Origin: Raphanus sativus
Lineage: Eukaryota; Streptophyta; Magnoliopsida; Brassicales; Brassicaceae
DNA: 64,000 nucleotides
Direction of reading: 5' to 3'
Assembly: GCF_000801105.2 (NCBI RefSeq)
Contig: NC_079516.1
Location: 21,303,043-21,367,042 of the forward strand
Shown here one piece after another: positions 1 to 10,905 of the stretch (position 1 is its first letter; the number at the start of each line of letters is the position of its first letter). Both the position numbers and the translations under genes were made by a program. A model generated the notes under the pieces. It was not told the origin of the DNA and made no database searches. It saw only the letters and a list, made by a program, of their open reading frames with translations.

Positions 1-210
1 GCCGCTCGTCGATGGCCCCGCGGGAGCTTTTCCTTTCTCCATGCGTTTCATGAAATCGAAGATCTCTTTGAGATTATCGCCGATTGTGGAAACGGAAGCT
101 TCTAATGCTTGTGTTCGCTCTTCGTAACGATTAACCACTGCAACCTCCGTCTCTCGAGCCACCGATTCCTTCAATAATGCTTGGGAACGAGTTTCGCGAG
201 ATTCCGCCAT
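1..210 (-). CDS. LTR-retrotransposon gag N-terminus (partial)
   Basis: An open frame of 70 codons starts at the ATG at 210 on the minus strand and runs off the left edge. It begins MAESRETRSQALL and is rich in charged, helix-forming residues. The ATG lies about 40 bases downstream of a tRNA-Met primer binding site (251-262), the usual place for gag in a plant LTR retrotransposon. A Ty3-like element is the likeliest class, but no zinc knuckle or pol is inside the window, so the class is inferred. The rest of the element lies left of the window. Confidence 0.65.
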   Translation of the reverse strand, partial: MAESRETRSQALLKESVARETEVAVVNRYEERTQALEASVSTIGDNLKEIFDFMKRMEKGKAPAGPSTSG

Positions 211-250
211 TGTTTCCGATCAAGTCACCGCAAATCTCCGAGGACGTCGA

Positions 251-262
251 GCTCTGATACCA
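251..262 (-). other. Primer binding site of LTR retrotransposon
   Basis: Read on the minus strand this is TGGTATCAGAGC, the complement of the 3' end of initiator tRNA-Met used by most plant LTR retrotransposons. It lies one base after the proposed LTR end at 264 and upstream of the gag ATG at 210, which fixes the orientation of the element as minus strand. Confidence 0.85.
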
Positions 263-263
263 C

Positions 264-521
264 TGATAAAGGATTCAAATAGATTTAAATCTTTTATTAC
301 GAATCAATGTTCAAACAAACAAAGAATCGTATACTCACGAGTAAAAGATCGATGAGGAAGAACAATCTTTACACAACGTGAATATCGTCACACAAGTTCC
401 ACTGAGAATTCCAGAAAGAAGAATCAAATGAATTACAACTTTTCGATAATGAAAATGCAAACAGAGTCGTCGTCTTTTATTAGTCTTCTTCACTTGCCAG
501 CTGTCGCTTCCACATTGGCTT

Positions 522-523
<2 letters not shown>
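264..523 (-). mobile_element. LTR (5' LTR of the minus-strand retrotransposon)
   Basis: The segment next to the primer binding site begins TGATAA on the plus strand and ends TTCA, so it has TG...CA ends in either reading. This gives a 260-base LTR, short but within range. The outer end abuts the (TC)n microsatellite at 525. The end at 523 is the first suitable CA and is a guess, because the partner LTR is outside the window and no target duplication can be checked. Confidence 0.55.

Positions 524-524
<1 letters not shown>

Positions 525-606
<82 letters not shown>
525..606. repeat. (TC)41 microsatellite
   Basis: 82 bases of uninterrupted TC dinucleotide. An open frame runs through it and reads as alternating Ser-Leu, but that is an artefact of the repeat. 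A second short CT tract lies at 1071-1099 and a third, interrupted one at about 2219-2238, all next to the same degenerate telomere-like sequence, so the tract belongs to a local repeat family. Confidence 0.95.
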
Positions 607-609
<3 letters not shown>

Positions 610-803
610 GTAAACCTATTTTTTTTGAAAAAATACAAAAATGTAAACATTTTTTTAATTCACCGATTATTTTTTAACTACCACAATTTTGATTTATATA
701 GGAATGTTTCCTAGTTTAATATTTTATCATGAAATTTTCTTGGGTGAATTACCAACTAATCATAGTTTGCCAAATAATGTACAACATTTTTTAAAGATAA
801 TAA

Positions 804-1065
804 ATAAAATAATAATAATTTGTGTTAAGTTTTTAAAATAAATGAAAATAGTATTAGGTGCCAAAAGATGAATTTTTTTAACAATTTTAAAACCGTCACA
901 AAAGAGTAAATCATAAACACTAAACATTATACCATAAACCCTTGGACAAATCTTAAATCATTGGGTAAAAATCCAAACACTAAACTCTAAAATCTTGGAT
1001 ATACCCTAAACCCTTAGATAAATCATAAACACTAAACTGTAAACCCTTGGGTATACCCAAAACAC

Positions 1066-1075
<10 letters not shown>
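804..1075 (+). repeat. Direct repeat, copy A (telomere-like, CT-ended)
   Basis: AT-rich sequence that ends in degenerate AAACCCTTGG / ACCCTAAA words and then a CT tract. The same series of words recurs at 1951-2218 in the same order, with about 85-90 % agreement by eye. The two copies are separated mainly by the inserted TIR element at 1244-1873. No gene is seen in 607-1243. Confidence 0.8.

Positions 1076-1099
<24 letters not shown>
1071..1099. repeat. (CT)n microsatellite, 29 bases
   Basis: Perfect CT run following direct-repeat copy A. Confidence 0.95.
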
Positions 1100-1104
<5 letters not shown>

Positions 1105-1243
1105 TGTGTTACTTTCCTATTTGTAATTTGTTACTTTTTTTATTAATAACTTACTTTATTTTCATTGTGTATTATTTACGCAACTTGGTATCATATTTAT
1201 TGCTTTATTTAAATAATTTACCTTTAGTTAATTTGGTTTTAAT

Positions 1244-1873
1244 CAATGTTTTGAAAACCGGACCGGACACTGACTCGGTGAAGCTACTGGTTGACTGGTT
1301 AGACCGGTTCAACCGGTCGAACCGGGTTTTTTATTTATATAAAAATGTATATAATTATATATTTATGCTATATAAACTTTACTTCTACATATAATACTTT
1401 CTCTATTCTTTTTCATTAACTCAAAATAAACAACAAACATAAATCTGATTACTATGTAAACTAAAAATTAAAAAAAAGAACAAATGATTTACAGCTAAAA
1501 CAATCATATTTATTTATTTTTACAACTAACATTTTAAATTTTAAGAATATGGTAAAATAAAAATAGTATATGAGAGTCAAAAATATATTTTCACATTTTT
1601 TCTTAGAAAAATATAAAATCAATTAAATAGTAATAGTTGAACACTAACTATAAAATATTAAATTTTAGCTAGTAATAATTAAAAACACTTAATTATATGT
1701 TAATTTTTAAGAACCGGATTTTAAAATTAAACCGGGTCACCGTTTTTACGGGGTTTAGCCGGTTTTACTGGTTTTTATCAAATCTGGGTTTTAAACCAAA
1801 CCGGACTCGCTTCTTCAGCGAGTCACGGTCGGACCGGTTCGACCGGCCGGTCCGATCCGGTTTTCGAAACACC
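1244..1873. mobile_element. Non-autonomous TIR element, 9-bp target duplication (Mutator-like)
   Basis: The left end reads TGTTTTGAAAACCGGACCGG and the right end, reverse-complemented, reads TGTTTCGAAAACCGGATCGG, followed on both sides by more CCGGTT-rich inverted sequence (roughly 80 bases on the left, 110 on the right). The element is flanked by GGTTTTAAT at 1235-1243 and 1874-1882, a perfect 9-base duplication, as Mutator-like elements make. Joining the flanks restores a sequence like the uninterrupted relative at about 2347-2380. There is no transposase frame, so the element is non-autonomous. Family assignment rests on duplication length and TIR only. Confidence 0.75.
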
Positions 1874-1950
1874 GGTTTTAATAACTTACCTTATATTAAA
1901 TACGGATTGCTTTGGCAAGTTGATATCATATTTACTGCAGATCAATTTAT

Positions 1951-2218
1951 GATAATAATAATTTGTGTTAAATTTTTAAAATAAATGAAAAATATTAGTA
2001 GCTGCGAAAAGAAAATTTTTTTTTAACAATTTTAAAATCGTCACAAAAAAGTAAATCATAAACAATAAACACTATACCCTAAACCCTTGGACAAAGCTTA
2101 AACCCTTGGGTAAAAAACCAAAAACACTAAACCCTAAATTCTTGGATATACCCTAAACCCTTGGATAAATCCTAAACACTAAACTGTAAATCCTTGGGTA
2201 TACCCAAAACACTAAATC
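1951..2218 (+). repeat. Direct repeat, copy B
   Basis: Second copy of the repeat at 804-1075, with the same telomere-like AAACCCTTGGATAAATC words and a CT tract after it. From 2219 the sequence continues into a relative of 600-660 (ATCGTAAACC...ATGTAAACATT), so a larger unit has been repeated in this region. Confidence 0.8.
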
Positions 2219-2289
2219 TCCCTCTCTCTCTCTCCCCCTCATCGTAAACCTTTTTTTGAAAAATACAAAAATGTAAACATTCTTTTAAC

Positions 2290-3148
2290 AGTAATTTGAA
2301 TCCCAAGAGTATTTACTTCACGATTTTAAATGTAATTTACCATGTTTGTAAATTGTTAATTTTTTATTAATAACTTACCTTATTTTCAATGTGGATTACT
2401 TGCGCAACTTGGTATCATATTTATTACTGTGTTTAAATATGATTGCACGACAAGTTAGTATCAAATAATATATTCATACAATTTATTACATTTTTATTGC
2501 TATATAGATGTTTTGAATTTAATGCGTTAACATAGATCATTCTTATTTATTACCAATCAATCTTGTGAATTAAATATGACGAATATATGTTACGTGATGT
2601 TGTAATCATCATTAATTGGTAATCATTAATGTTATAAATATAGACATATTTTTCATTCAAGGCAAATTGTGACAACTAAATAATAAACAAATAATAATAT
2701 AATTGTTAAATGATGATAATAATAATTATAAAAATGACCTTATTATATATTGAGATCTGAAAACAAAAAATAATCCAATAAGAAAATATAACTAAAAAAC
2801 AATAACGAATACATTGACTAAATAATAACATGTAATTAGAAAGAAAATTAGATAATTTCATCTCTTCTAACAGATTATTACTAAAATATGGGCGTTATTA
2901 CAATGCAATTATTTTAAAAATTATCAAGATCACAAGAAAAGAAAAGACTAAATGTGTTTTTTTTTGAAATAAATAATAATGAATAACGCGGATAGTGACA
3001 AAAACCATTGCAACATAAGTAAGTTTTCAATAATCAAAAAAATCCCAAGCTAGATATGATAAGTCAAATCCATTTTATCATAGTAAGAATGCGGAAGTAA
3101 GACAAAGCCATAATGATAGGAAATAAATGCTTTTAAAAATCTTCGAGA
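2290..3148. other. AT-rich stretch, no gene seen
   Basis: No coding pattern longer than chance. It contains the motif CTTGCGCAACTTGGTATCAT near 2399, a relative of words at 1180 and 1905, and of the palindromic TTGCGCAAG words further right. Probably old transposon sequence. Confidence 0.6.
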
Positions 3149-3309
3149 TCACTCCCCCTTGATTTTCTTGTGGGAATGTCTCTTGTTGAGAGAGTGTTGA
3201 TCCTCAAGGCTACTGTCATGATCTTTTTGGCTTTTTTCTTTTAGACAAGGGAGTTCCTGAAAAATCCAGAACCAAAGAAAATACCACCTGAGGACTGTAA
3301 CATCAGGAC
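3149..3309 (-). other. Possible terminal exon, unrecognised
   Basis: On the minus strand a good acceptor (a run of T then GCAG) is followed from 3309 by 161 bases that stay open in one frame to a TGA at 3149. The predicted peptide starts PDVTVLRWYFLW and ends in a charged, Lys- and His-rich tail (SHKKIKGE). I do not recognise it. It lies about 2 kb inside a minus-strand Helitron 5' end at 5321, so it may be a piece of a Helitron-borne or captured gene. Chance cannot be excluded. Confidence 0.25.
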
Positions 3310-3439
3310 CTGCAAAAAAAAAGAGTTCATCTCATTAGTATGCTATTGTAACTCTAAAATGTAAGCAAACACTAAAGTGTAATACCTGTTTAGGAGGCAA
3401 AGCATGAAATATTAATTTTTCATAATAAACATTTAAATT

Positions 3440-3771
3440 GAATAAATAAAGTAAATAAATCTACAGTATCATAAGCTGATTTGAATTAAATATTAGTCTT
3501 TTTGCGCAAGTTAGATTTATTTAAAATAAAGCAACAAAATTAAAAACGACTTTGAAAATTTATAAAGATTTAAAAGTCCAATTAATGTGATACCACATTG
3601 CACAAGAATAAATAAAGTTATTAAATATACAATATCATAAACTGATTTGAATTAAATATTAGTCTTCTTGCGCAAGTTAGATTTATTTAAAATAAGGCAA
3701 CAAGATTAAAAACGACTTTGAAAATTTAGAAAGATTTAAAAGTCGAATTAATGTGATACCCTATTGTGCAA
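3440..3771 (+). repeat. Tandem duplication, 2 x 166 bp
   Basis: Two adjacent copies share TTGCGCAAGTTAGATTTATT (first at 3502, second at 3668) and long flanking identity (for example AACGACTTTGAAAATTTA). The offset is 166 bases. The palindrome TTGCGCAAG recurs singly near 4904 and 5037, and as a close variant near 3890. Confidence 0.85.
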
Positions 3772-5199
3772 AAATAACAGATTCTCAATAAATATCAATA
3801 AATGTGATTAAAACTTTCGCAAGAATTATTCAAATAAATAAGGTAAATTACATTTATAATAGATTCATAAGAGATAATATTAATTGCGCAAGAAAATAAT
3901 TAATAATCAATGCATGTTCTATCAAAAATGTGCAGATATGTGTTCCCAACTTTCCCTTACTCCGTTTAGTTTTGTTTTAGTATAAAGTGAAATCGAGAAG
4001 AAGAAAAAGAAGGAGATGAGAGAAAGAGATGGCGTAGGATAGGTTTTTAGAAAAAGAAAAAATTTAAAAATAAATCAGCCAATCAATTTATAATATAGTT
4101 GACATAGAACTATATAGTTTATGATGAAAAAAAAAGAACTATATAATTTATATATATGAATTTATAAGATATACATTTTATAATATGATAAATTGTATAA
4201 AATCATATTTTAGTACAAAGTTGATAATATGAATAAAAAGTTATACTAACTTTTATAATAAAATATTGATTAAAGATTTTGTTCTTTATGTATAAGCAAA
4301 TAATTATTTGAAAAACATAAAGAATGCAACAAAGCATGAAACTTACATTGTAGTTTACGTGTTTTGGATGATATGATCATTTAAGTACATATGGATCCAC
4401 ATGAGGAAACATCATAATTGTTGGTCTGCGCATATATAAACTAAAATTGTAAATTAAAAAACCAATAGGAAAATATATATGAAAGCATTATTCTCCTTCT
4501 AAGCTCTAACAAACAATCATTTCTAACATATTAAAAAAGTAAGAATTAGAATTCAAATAAATCTACGATTAATCAAATCATATAGAGAGATAAAAAATTT
4601 ACCTGCATCGTGGTGAAATCGTTATAATAGGGCATCTGCATATAAACCAAAAGAAAAGCCAGCTCTGATGAAATATGTATATATAAAAGCTTAATGATGT
4701 AAAACAACAAAAACAATATGAACATAAAAAGTTGAGAATAAAAAGTCAGTGGCTTCGTTTCTTCTACTGTAAATATCTTATATATAGTAAATTGGTGTAC
4801 GTTTCTCAATGATTTAGCCTGCATGATAAGCCAAAATATCATAATATTTTAATTCTGAATTTGTAAAAAGGAAACTTATTAATACACGTATTTATTGTAA
4901 TTCTTGCGCAAGTTATGATTAATGAGAGAAATTAATGTAATATTCCGATTAGCAAGTTATGATTAATGAGAGCAATTGATTAAATGAAATATATTAAATT
5001 TGTAAGGTATAAGTAAGGTATGTTCATAATCATAACTTGCGCAAGACATTTAATGCCATTAAAATATTTAATGATTAGTCGACATTTATTAAAATTGTTC
5101 TGCAAGTTGTGATTAATGACGGACATTTTTTAAGATTCTAGCGCAATAAATGATTAGTGCGATTAACAATTAATGTGACTTTCCAATTAGAAGCTCGAG
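3772..5199. other. AT-rich Helitron interior, no gene seen
   Basis: No supported gene. Short repeated phrases (CTTGCGCAAGTTATGATTAATGAGAG and relatives near 4904 and 4950) point to internal duplication. A hydrophobic minus-strand frame at 4573-4842 has no recognisable features and is treated as chance. Confidence 0.5.
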
Positions 5200-5321
5200 T
5201 AGAAAAATAAATCAAAAAGAAAAATACAAAAATTCGACCAATAGAATCGCTAGATTTTTTGTAAGAAGCTCTGTGTGAGCGCCACGTGTCCAATGTACTT
5301 CTCTTTTAATATATAGGAGGA
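5200..5321 (-). mobile_element. Helitron 5' terminus
   Basis: Read on the minus strand from 5321, the sequence starts TCCTCCTATATATTAAAAG and continues AGAAGTAC...CACGTGGC. This is the conserved 5' end of Brassicaceae Helitrons (TC start, TATTAAAAGAGAAG). The base before it is A, as expected for A^T insertion. It abuts the left breakpoint of the MCM6/TPS duplication (5322). I did not find a matching CTAG/hairpin end to its left, so the full element is not delimited. Confidence 0.7.
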
Positions 5322-6226
5322 TTACCACATGATATAATATTTTCATTTATCTTCCTTTTCTACTTAAGTACCGTAACAAACATAACTGATATAACAACCG
5401 ATAATGGGGCAGCAGCTCCAAAGCTGGTGATTAGCGAGGAAGAGTATGATAAAATCACACAGGCCTTAGAGCATCATTATTGGTGTTTCTTAGCTCTTGG
5501 GTTCTTAATACACATATATGTGTATGTATATATTATATAAGTGTATATAATTGTTTGCTAAGGACTTTACGGAAACCGAAACCGAAAGTCTCTTAATTAA
5601 GGAACTTTCAGTTTCGGTTTCCGTAAAGTCCTTAGCAAACAATTATATACGCTTATATAATATATACATACACATATATGTGTATTAAAGACCCAAAAAC
5701 TAAGAAACACTAATAATGATGCTCTTAGTCATTCGACTTAGACAACACGAAGAAACGGTTAGAAAAGACGGTAAGCATTAAGCAACATCACTCTTTCTTC
5801 AATTCTCTATACTAATGAGTTCTTTCTTCTAAGTCTTGAAAATAAAATTTATTCTTTAGGTTCTGAATTGCCTGGAATAAGACAAAAGGAACTGATTCGG
5901 TGGTACATCGACCAACAGAACGTGAAAAAGTACAGTTCGCAAGAGAAAGCCAAACTCGATATTAAGAAACTGAGAGCCATCATTGAGGTAGATCTAAAAC
6001 AATCTTATAAGTTAAGGAATTTCTTTTTCTTACTTATGTATCTAACACAACGTATGCATCTTACAGAGTTTGGCATGTAAAGAAGGTCACCTTATAGTGT
6101 TAGCCAATGAGCAAAGAGGCCAAAGAAGATGAAGAACCAAGACGATGATCTTCACAAAGAGAGGAGAGGATATTGGCCGTTGCTCCAACCTATGTGACCC
6201 AACCGAGTGATTTTACCGATTGTTAA
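5322..6226 (+). pseudogene. MCM6: MCM6 3'-end pseudogene, copy 1
   Basis: Only the last three exons of the replicative helicase subunit MCM6 remain (DNA unwinding, nucleus). Readable pieces are DNGAAAPKLVISEEEYDKIT (from 5402), GIRQKELIRWYIDQQN (about 5875-5990) and CKEGHLIVLANEQ (about 6075-6115), the C-terminal winged-helix part of plant MCM6. Breaks are plain: the acceptor before 5402 reads CG instead of AG, a 256-base MITE splits the first exon at 5469, and an extra A near 6113 shifts the last exon relative to copy 2. The 5' part is missing and the homology begins exactly at a Helitron end. It is a dead fragment; the sister copy at 26395 keeps more exons. Confidence 0.9.
5469..5724. mobile_element. 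Harbinger/Tourist-like MITE, hairpin-forming
   Basis: Terminal inverted repeats GAGCATCATTATTGGTG / GAGCATCATTATTAGTG, flanked by a TTA duplication (5466-5468, 5725-5727), the hallmark of PIF/Harbinger. Nearly the whole 256 bases is one inverted repeat around TTAATTAA at about 5594-5601, with arms of roughly 125 bases. Copy 2 of the block has the uninterrupted site (GGCCTTAGTCATT at about 27627-27639), so the insertion followed the duplication or was never in copy 2. Confidence 0.92.
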
Positions 6227-7032
6227 GATTCCTCTGTAGTTCCAAAGTAGATGCTTAAATTCTTGTGTTATCATTTCAGACTAGTTTTAGTCGATCTTGC
6301 TAGTATGTATAATTCAAGTTCTTGGAAGTAACGTATCTTCAAGAATATGAAAATTTGCTTTCACCTTCGTCAGTGAGCCACCACATTAAATTTATGTTCT
6401 AATTTCTCATGTACTATATGTTCTGGTATCTTTTTTATGGCCGCCATAAGTTACAACACAATTTAATAGATATTCCTCAATGACGTGTTTAATTAAAAGT
6501 AGAGGCATGTTTTAAAAGCATTCATATGACATGTCCAATAACTTCTTTACCTGACATGTTGTGACAATATGCTCGTAAACCTCTGAACATAATGGAGATT
6601 ACTGAAACAAACGTGTACTAACACATTCCATGTGAAACCCAAAAGCAAGGAAGCTTGATTTCTACAGATACCAAATTTACAAGTACATGTAAGTACAATC
6701 ACAAAAGAAGTGTCAAGGGTATATTAATAAAGTGTTTAAGGATACACAGGAATGATTAACAAAAGACAAACTTTATTTTATTAAGAATATTCAAGGATAT
6801 TACAAATGACTCGAAAAACTCTTTTAAGACTTAATACACTCAACTCGCTTTAGCTTGAATTATTTATAGTACAAGGCATAAGGAATATTCTTTAGATATT
6901 TGATATTTTACATCACATACCACACACATAATATCTTACATTAATACATTGTATGTATAGTTTGTTTTGACTCTTTTGGCTAACATATACCACACTTAGT
7001 TGATGGTGACATAGATAATATAAGTTCAAACT
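6227..7032. other. Intergenic spacer between MCM6 and TPS 3' ends, copy 1
   Basis: Convergent 3' flanks of the MCM6 remnant (+) and the terpene synthase (-). It aligns with 28422-29236. No further gene is seen. Confidence 0.75.
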
Positions 7033-7556
7033 CTAAAGATGTATTGGATCAACGAGCAAAGTGGTGATATACTCCTTGAACATGCCTTCACGTTGGTTGT
7101 AGACATCGTCAGATGTATATAGAACGTTTAGTGAGCGTCCGTAATTGATGATTTGGTTAAGAACTCTACGAGAGATGTGGGTTATCTTCAAGCACTCCTC
7201 GTTAACGATCTTGTTGATATCTTTAATCATCTTATCAAACTCTTTTATAGCTTCTTCTTTGGTAACTCCATGTTGTTTTATGTAATAGCTTAGTGCGTTT
7301 GCAGTGTAACCTTTACCAATATCCTCCTGATCATATAAACAACAATCCAATACATGAAATAACCCTAAACCCTAAATCCAAGAATATTTTCAAAGGGAAT
7401 TAAATGTTTTTTATGTTCACGTTGATTGTTGTTTTTGTTTCACACACATTTCACTAAACCGTGAATTTAGACCAAATTCTTAACTAGTCAAAATGAACCA
7501 AATTTGTCGAAATAAACAGGTCAAGATTGACCACAAACCAAAATGGTATATATATA

Positions 7557-8073
7557 CAGTGCCGTGCGACAATGTTAAAAAAAGAAACTTTCGCTTACGG
7601 CAGCAAAAAAATATAAACATTTAAGGCATCATCGGTTACTGTCATAGGCATAATATAACCATAAGAATTTGAGTTTATATGATGAAAAGCACTATAATAA
7701 CTAGGTTTAGAAAAACAAGCGCCTATAATTAAGAATACTGAATGCATGGATCTCTTAAGTGACAAACAATTTATAACTGTTAAAGAAACTATAATAATTA
7801 GATATTAGTTCTGAATGCATTTTTGAAATATGAAAAAAAACTAAAGCTGATAAAATATCTTTGTTCGATTATGGCATAAAATATTGAATTTAATTAGTTA
7901 TAAAAATCTTGACTAATATCTTTTTAAAAATATATAAATCTTGTAATATGGTTACTATTTTGTTTGTATGTTTAATGATTTATATGTTTTCTCTATTATA
8001 ATATATATTATTATTTTATCATTGAAATTTTTATGATTCGCTTATGGCAGCCATAAATGGTCGCACGGCTCTG
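7557..8073. mobile_element. hAT-like non-autonomous element in TPS intron 6
   Basis: The ends read CAGTGCCGTGCGACAAT and, reverse-complemented from the right, CAGAGCCGTGCGACCAT. The 517-base insert sits in a TA-dinucleotide run and is absent from the same intron of copy 2 (about 29850). The flanking TATATA is compatible with an 8-base hAT duplication but the microsatellite hides it. No transposase frame. Confidence 0.75.
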
Positions 8074-10081
8074 TATATATATATATATATATATTTATAT
8101 GTGTCTTGAAAATTAATACCTCATAGTCGGTTATGTCATCCATGAGACGGGTCTTTGCGGCTAGAACTTGGACGACCTTTGGTCTAGATCTTAGCCACTC
8201 AAAATCTCTCTTCTTACCTATCTCTCCAAGTCCCATAACAGAGCAGGTTATGGTCGCATACGAACCAATCTCAGCTCCACCAGCCTCTATATACGCATCA
8301 AAGCTAGGCATGTAATCTTCTCGTGCCCATTTGACAAGTTGGAGGTTTGTCCTCACGAGTATCTTGAACTAATAACAACAATATATTATGTTACCAGCCA
8401 GTTTATGTGAGCATTTAATTATTTAAGCCTTTGAAAGTAAAAGACCTCTTCTATCGTTTCCTCCAAGACAAATAATCTTCCTTGTGACCTTAATATATCT
8501 TCATACTCTTTATAAACACTCATCACAAATTTGAAGGCCGTCTTCATGTGTCCTTGAAGTTTTCCCATGTGATCAGGGTCCCATCTATTAATAGAAGAAT
8601 ACAACATTTCACTCATCTCTAGCTGGCTTGTTGATTTATATGATGCAACATCATAAATTTTCAGGATATATATAACGAATGTACCTTTCTATACAATTAA
8701 CCAGATCCATAACTTCTTCAATAGAAGCATATGTATCGCAAGCATCATCTAGAAATGTTATTGCTAAGTATAACTTAGCCGACATAATTCTTCCAAGTGA
8801 AAACTGCGGCTCAAAATACATCATCAACGCCGCTAACCAAGCCTCAATGGTTCTTTCTCTGAAATTAGGTGGTAATTTCGATGTATGATCTAATCCCCTC
8901 CACCACCTGCCAGAAAAATATGTAAAAAATGTTAAAATATGAAATCACAAAGAAAACTTGCTAAAACTAGATGAATATTCACATACAAGGTGATTGTTTT
9001 TAGTTCCTGGAAGTAATGAAGCTGTAAGAACTTGAAATTGAGCTTTGCTAGCTTGAGCAGCGTGTCATCGTGGTTCTCTTCTTGTTCATAAAATGAAATA
9101 TACTCCCTTGCAACCAGTGCTTCAATGTTCATGTGTTGAGGTATGTGAAGAGCTTTTTGTATAAGCCTTGAAATGTGTCCTGGACATGCTAATTGACCTG
9201 TAGCTATTGGCTCCAAGTGGCTCAACGTAAAGCTCAATGATTCATCCAAGATATAATCCGTTGTTGTTCTGAAGTGTAGTGCTTCATAAAAGCTTAGCAT
9301 TCCTTTGAAATCACTTATTAGATATCTCTTGAACTTCTCATCATCTTCTTTAAATCTCCTGAATACATCTATTTGAAAACAACCGTGTTGTTACACTTCA
9401 CGTTTGTATTTTAGATGTAAGCAAGGCATTTTGATATTTCAATTACTGTCTTTAGCCTTTTGAAAGTTATAGGTAAAATTGAAAATCATTAAATAATTAA
9501 AAATTATTTCAGTTCAGTTTTTTTTTTTCATTTCAGTTCAGTTAAGGTTCCTATCAAAACAAAACATGCATACTTCTTGATAGATATATGTATATTTCAT
9601 TAACGCTGATATATCAAATAAGAAACATGCAACACAAAGCATTCAATTATAATTTATGTGACATGTTCTTTTCTTTCTTTCTTTTTTTTTTTTTTTCTAA
9701 TGACATGTTCAAGTTTCTTACCCGATGACATGTTGTGACCATATTGTCTGAAAACCCGGAACATGATAGAAATCGTGTACAAGTCATTCTCATCCGCTAT
9801 CAAATCCGCTATCTTCTCGAAAGCAACTTTCACTATGTGTTCAATCTCATTCTCGAAATGATATGCCAGACCAAGACTGACTAGAAAATGGATTATAAGA
9901 ATTTTCCTCTTCGTCGCCTCGCCATCATCTTCCGGATACAAAATTAGCATGTCCATCACTTTAGGCTTTAGTACCTCAATTTCTTTTGCAAGAGCATCAA
10001 GATCCTGATAATTAACACAACTTAGATCGTTACACAAGCATGTAACGTACAACGAATTATACACAGATGTGTGATCTATAT

Positions 10082-10146
10082 TAGTGTGTGTACGTGTGTG
10101 TGTGTATATATATATATATATATTATATATATATATATATATATAC
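10082..10146. repeat. TG/TA microsatellite in TPS intron 1, copy 1
   Basis: A (GT)n run passes into (TA)n with an internal flip. Copy 2 has only a short TA run at the matching place, so the tract grew after duplication. Confidence 0.9.
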
Positions 10147-10374
10147 ATATTAATATTTGGACTCACCGACTCAGTGACGGTCACAGTGAGGAAGTGATCA
10201 CTCCATTTAGAGGGTGAAATTTTGTAAAATCAAAACCAATTTCATGATCAACTTTTCTTTTTGCTTCCATGTAATATAAAAATGAGAGAAAGAAAGGTTG
10301 TGGTGGGAAGAGCAAGAAAGAGCACTAAAATACCGAGATGCACCGAATGATCAACTGATTATTTTAGTAAGCAA

Positions 10375-10383
10375 ATATATATA
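10375..10383 (-). promoter_or_regulatory. TATA box of TPS copy 1
   Basis: TATATATAT on the minus strand about 105 bases upstream of the ATG at 10270. It is conserved as TATATAT upstream of copy 2 (32143-32149). Confidence 0.6.
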
Positions 10384-10905
10384 GACCAGAAAAACACTAA
10401 ATACTCCCAAAAAGTAAAATTACTAAGAAAACATGAGGTACTTGTTTAGAGCCGGCAGTAAGATTTTTGGTCACTATTCAAAATAAATAAATATAGATTT
10501 TATTTAAAAGTTTTAGAATATATTTATTAATTTTTCTTAAAGTAGTTTAATTATTTAAATGAAAATCAAAGTTATTAATTTTAGTAACATAATAATATAT
10601 CATTTTAGTTGTACTATCAAGTCTATTTTAATTTTAATCATAATAACAAAAATATATTTTATATTTTATATGAACTATTTTTTATGTTTAGTGTTTCTTA
10701 AAGAAAATTTCTTAAATATTTTACAATAATTATATTGATGTATATGTATTATAAAAAAATTCAAATGGGGTGTCTTAAAAAATGGACCCCCATTCAAATA
10801 GTTCATATAAATGTTCAGGTAAGTTCTTTACTTGTTTAACAATAATAGGCTATTGTTCAGGCCAAGTTCTTTACTTGTTTAACAGTAATAGGCTATAGCA
10901 TAACT

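Larger units (their letters stand above)
7033..10270 (-). pseudogene. Terpene synthase (TPS11-like), copy 1, frameshifted exon 1
   Basis: Seven-exon class I terpene synthase of the cytosolic TPS-a type. Coding blocks, all minus: 10167-10270, 9722-10004, 8987-9368, 8685-8906, 8446-8584, 8120-8368, 7033-7326. Exons 2-7 have exactly the same lengths as copy 2 (283, 382, 222, 139, 249, 294) and stay open, with the RER motif, the metal-binding DDACD and the second metal motif DDITDYEED intact. Exon 1 is 104 instead of 105 bases: one base is lost where copy 2 reads AAATTCACACCC (here AAATTTCACCC), and the shifted frame stops at TGA after 29 codons. A downstream ATG in exon 2 could start a protein lacking about 60 residues. 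Intron 6 is enlarged by a hAT-like insertion. Most likely a recent pseudogene. Confidence 0.88.
5322..10905. repeat. Segmental duplication, copy 1 (MCM6-3' + TPS)
   Basis: This 5.6-kb block aligns in the same orientation with 27486-37590. Exons of the terpene synthase and the last MCM6 exons are nearly identical, and introns and flanks are also alignable. Copy 1 has private insertions: a Harbinger MITE (5469-5724), a hAT-like element (7557-8073) and TA/TG microsatellite growth (10082-10146). Its right part (10430-10905) corresponds to 36546-36942 plus 37533-37590 of copy 2. A 43-base tandem duplication near 10815-10900 is specific to copy 1. Confidence 0.9.

Noticed and set aside
428..613. 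Frame ending in poly Ser-Leu
   Set aside because: Translation of the TC microsatellite.
3440..3771. CRISPR-like repeat
   Set aside because: Only two copies of a 166-bp unit, no spacers, and a plant nuclear context.
8133..8888. Plus-strand frames across the terpene synthase exons (also 29357-29542 and 30452-30661)
   Set aside because: Antisense shadows of exons 4 and 6-7; the minus strand has the conserved motifs and splice sites.
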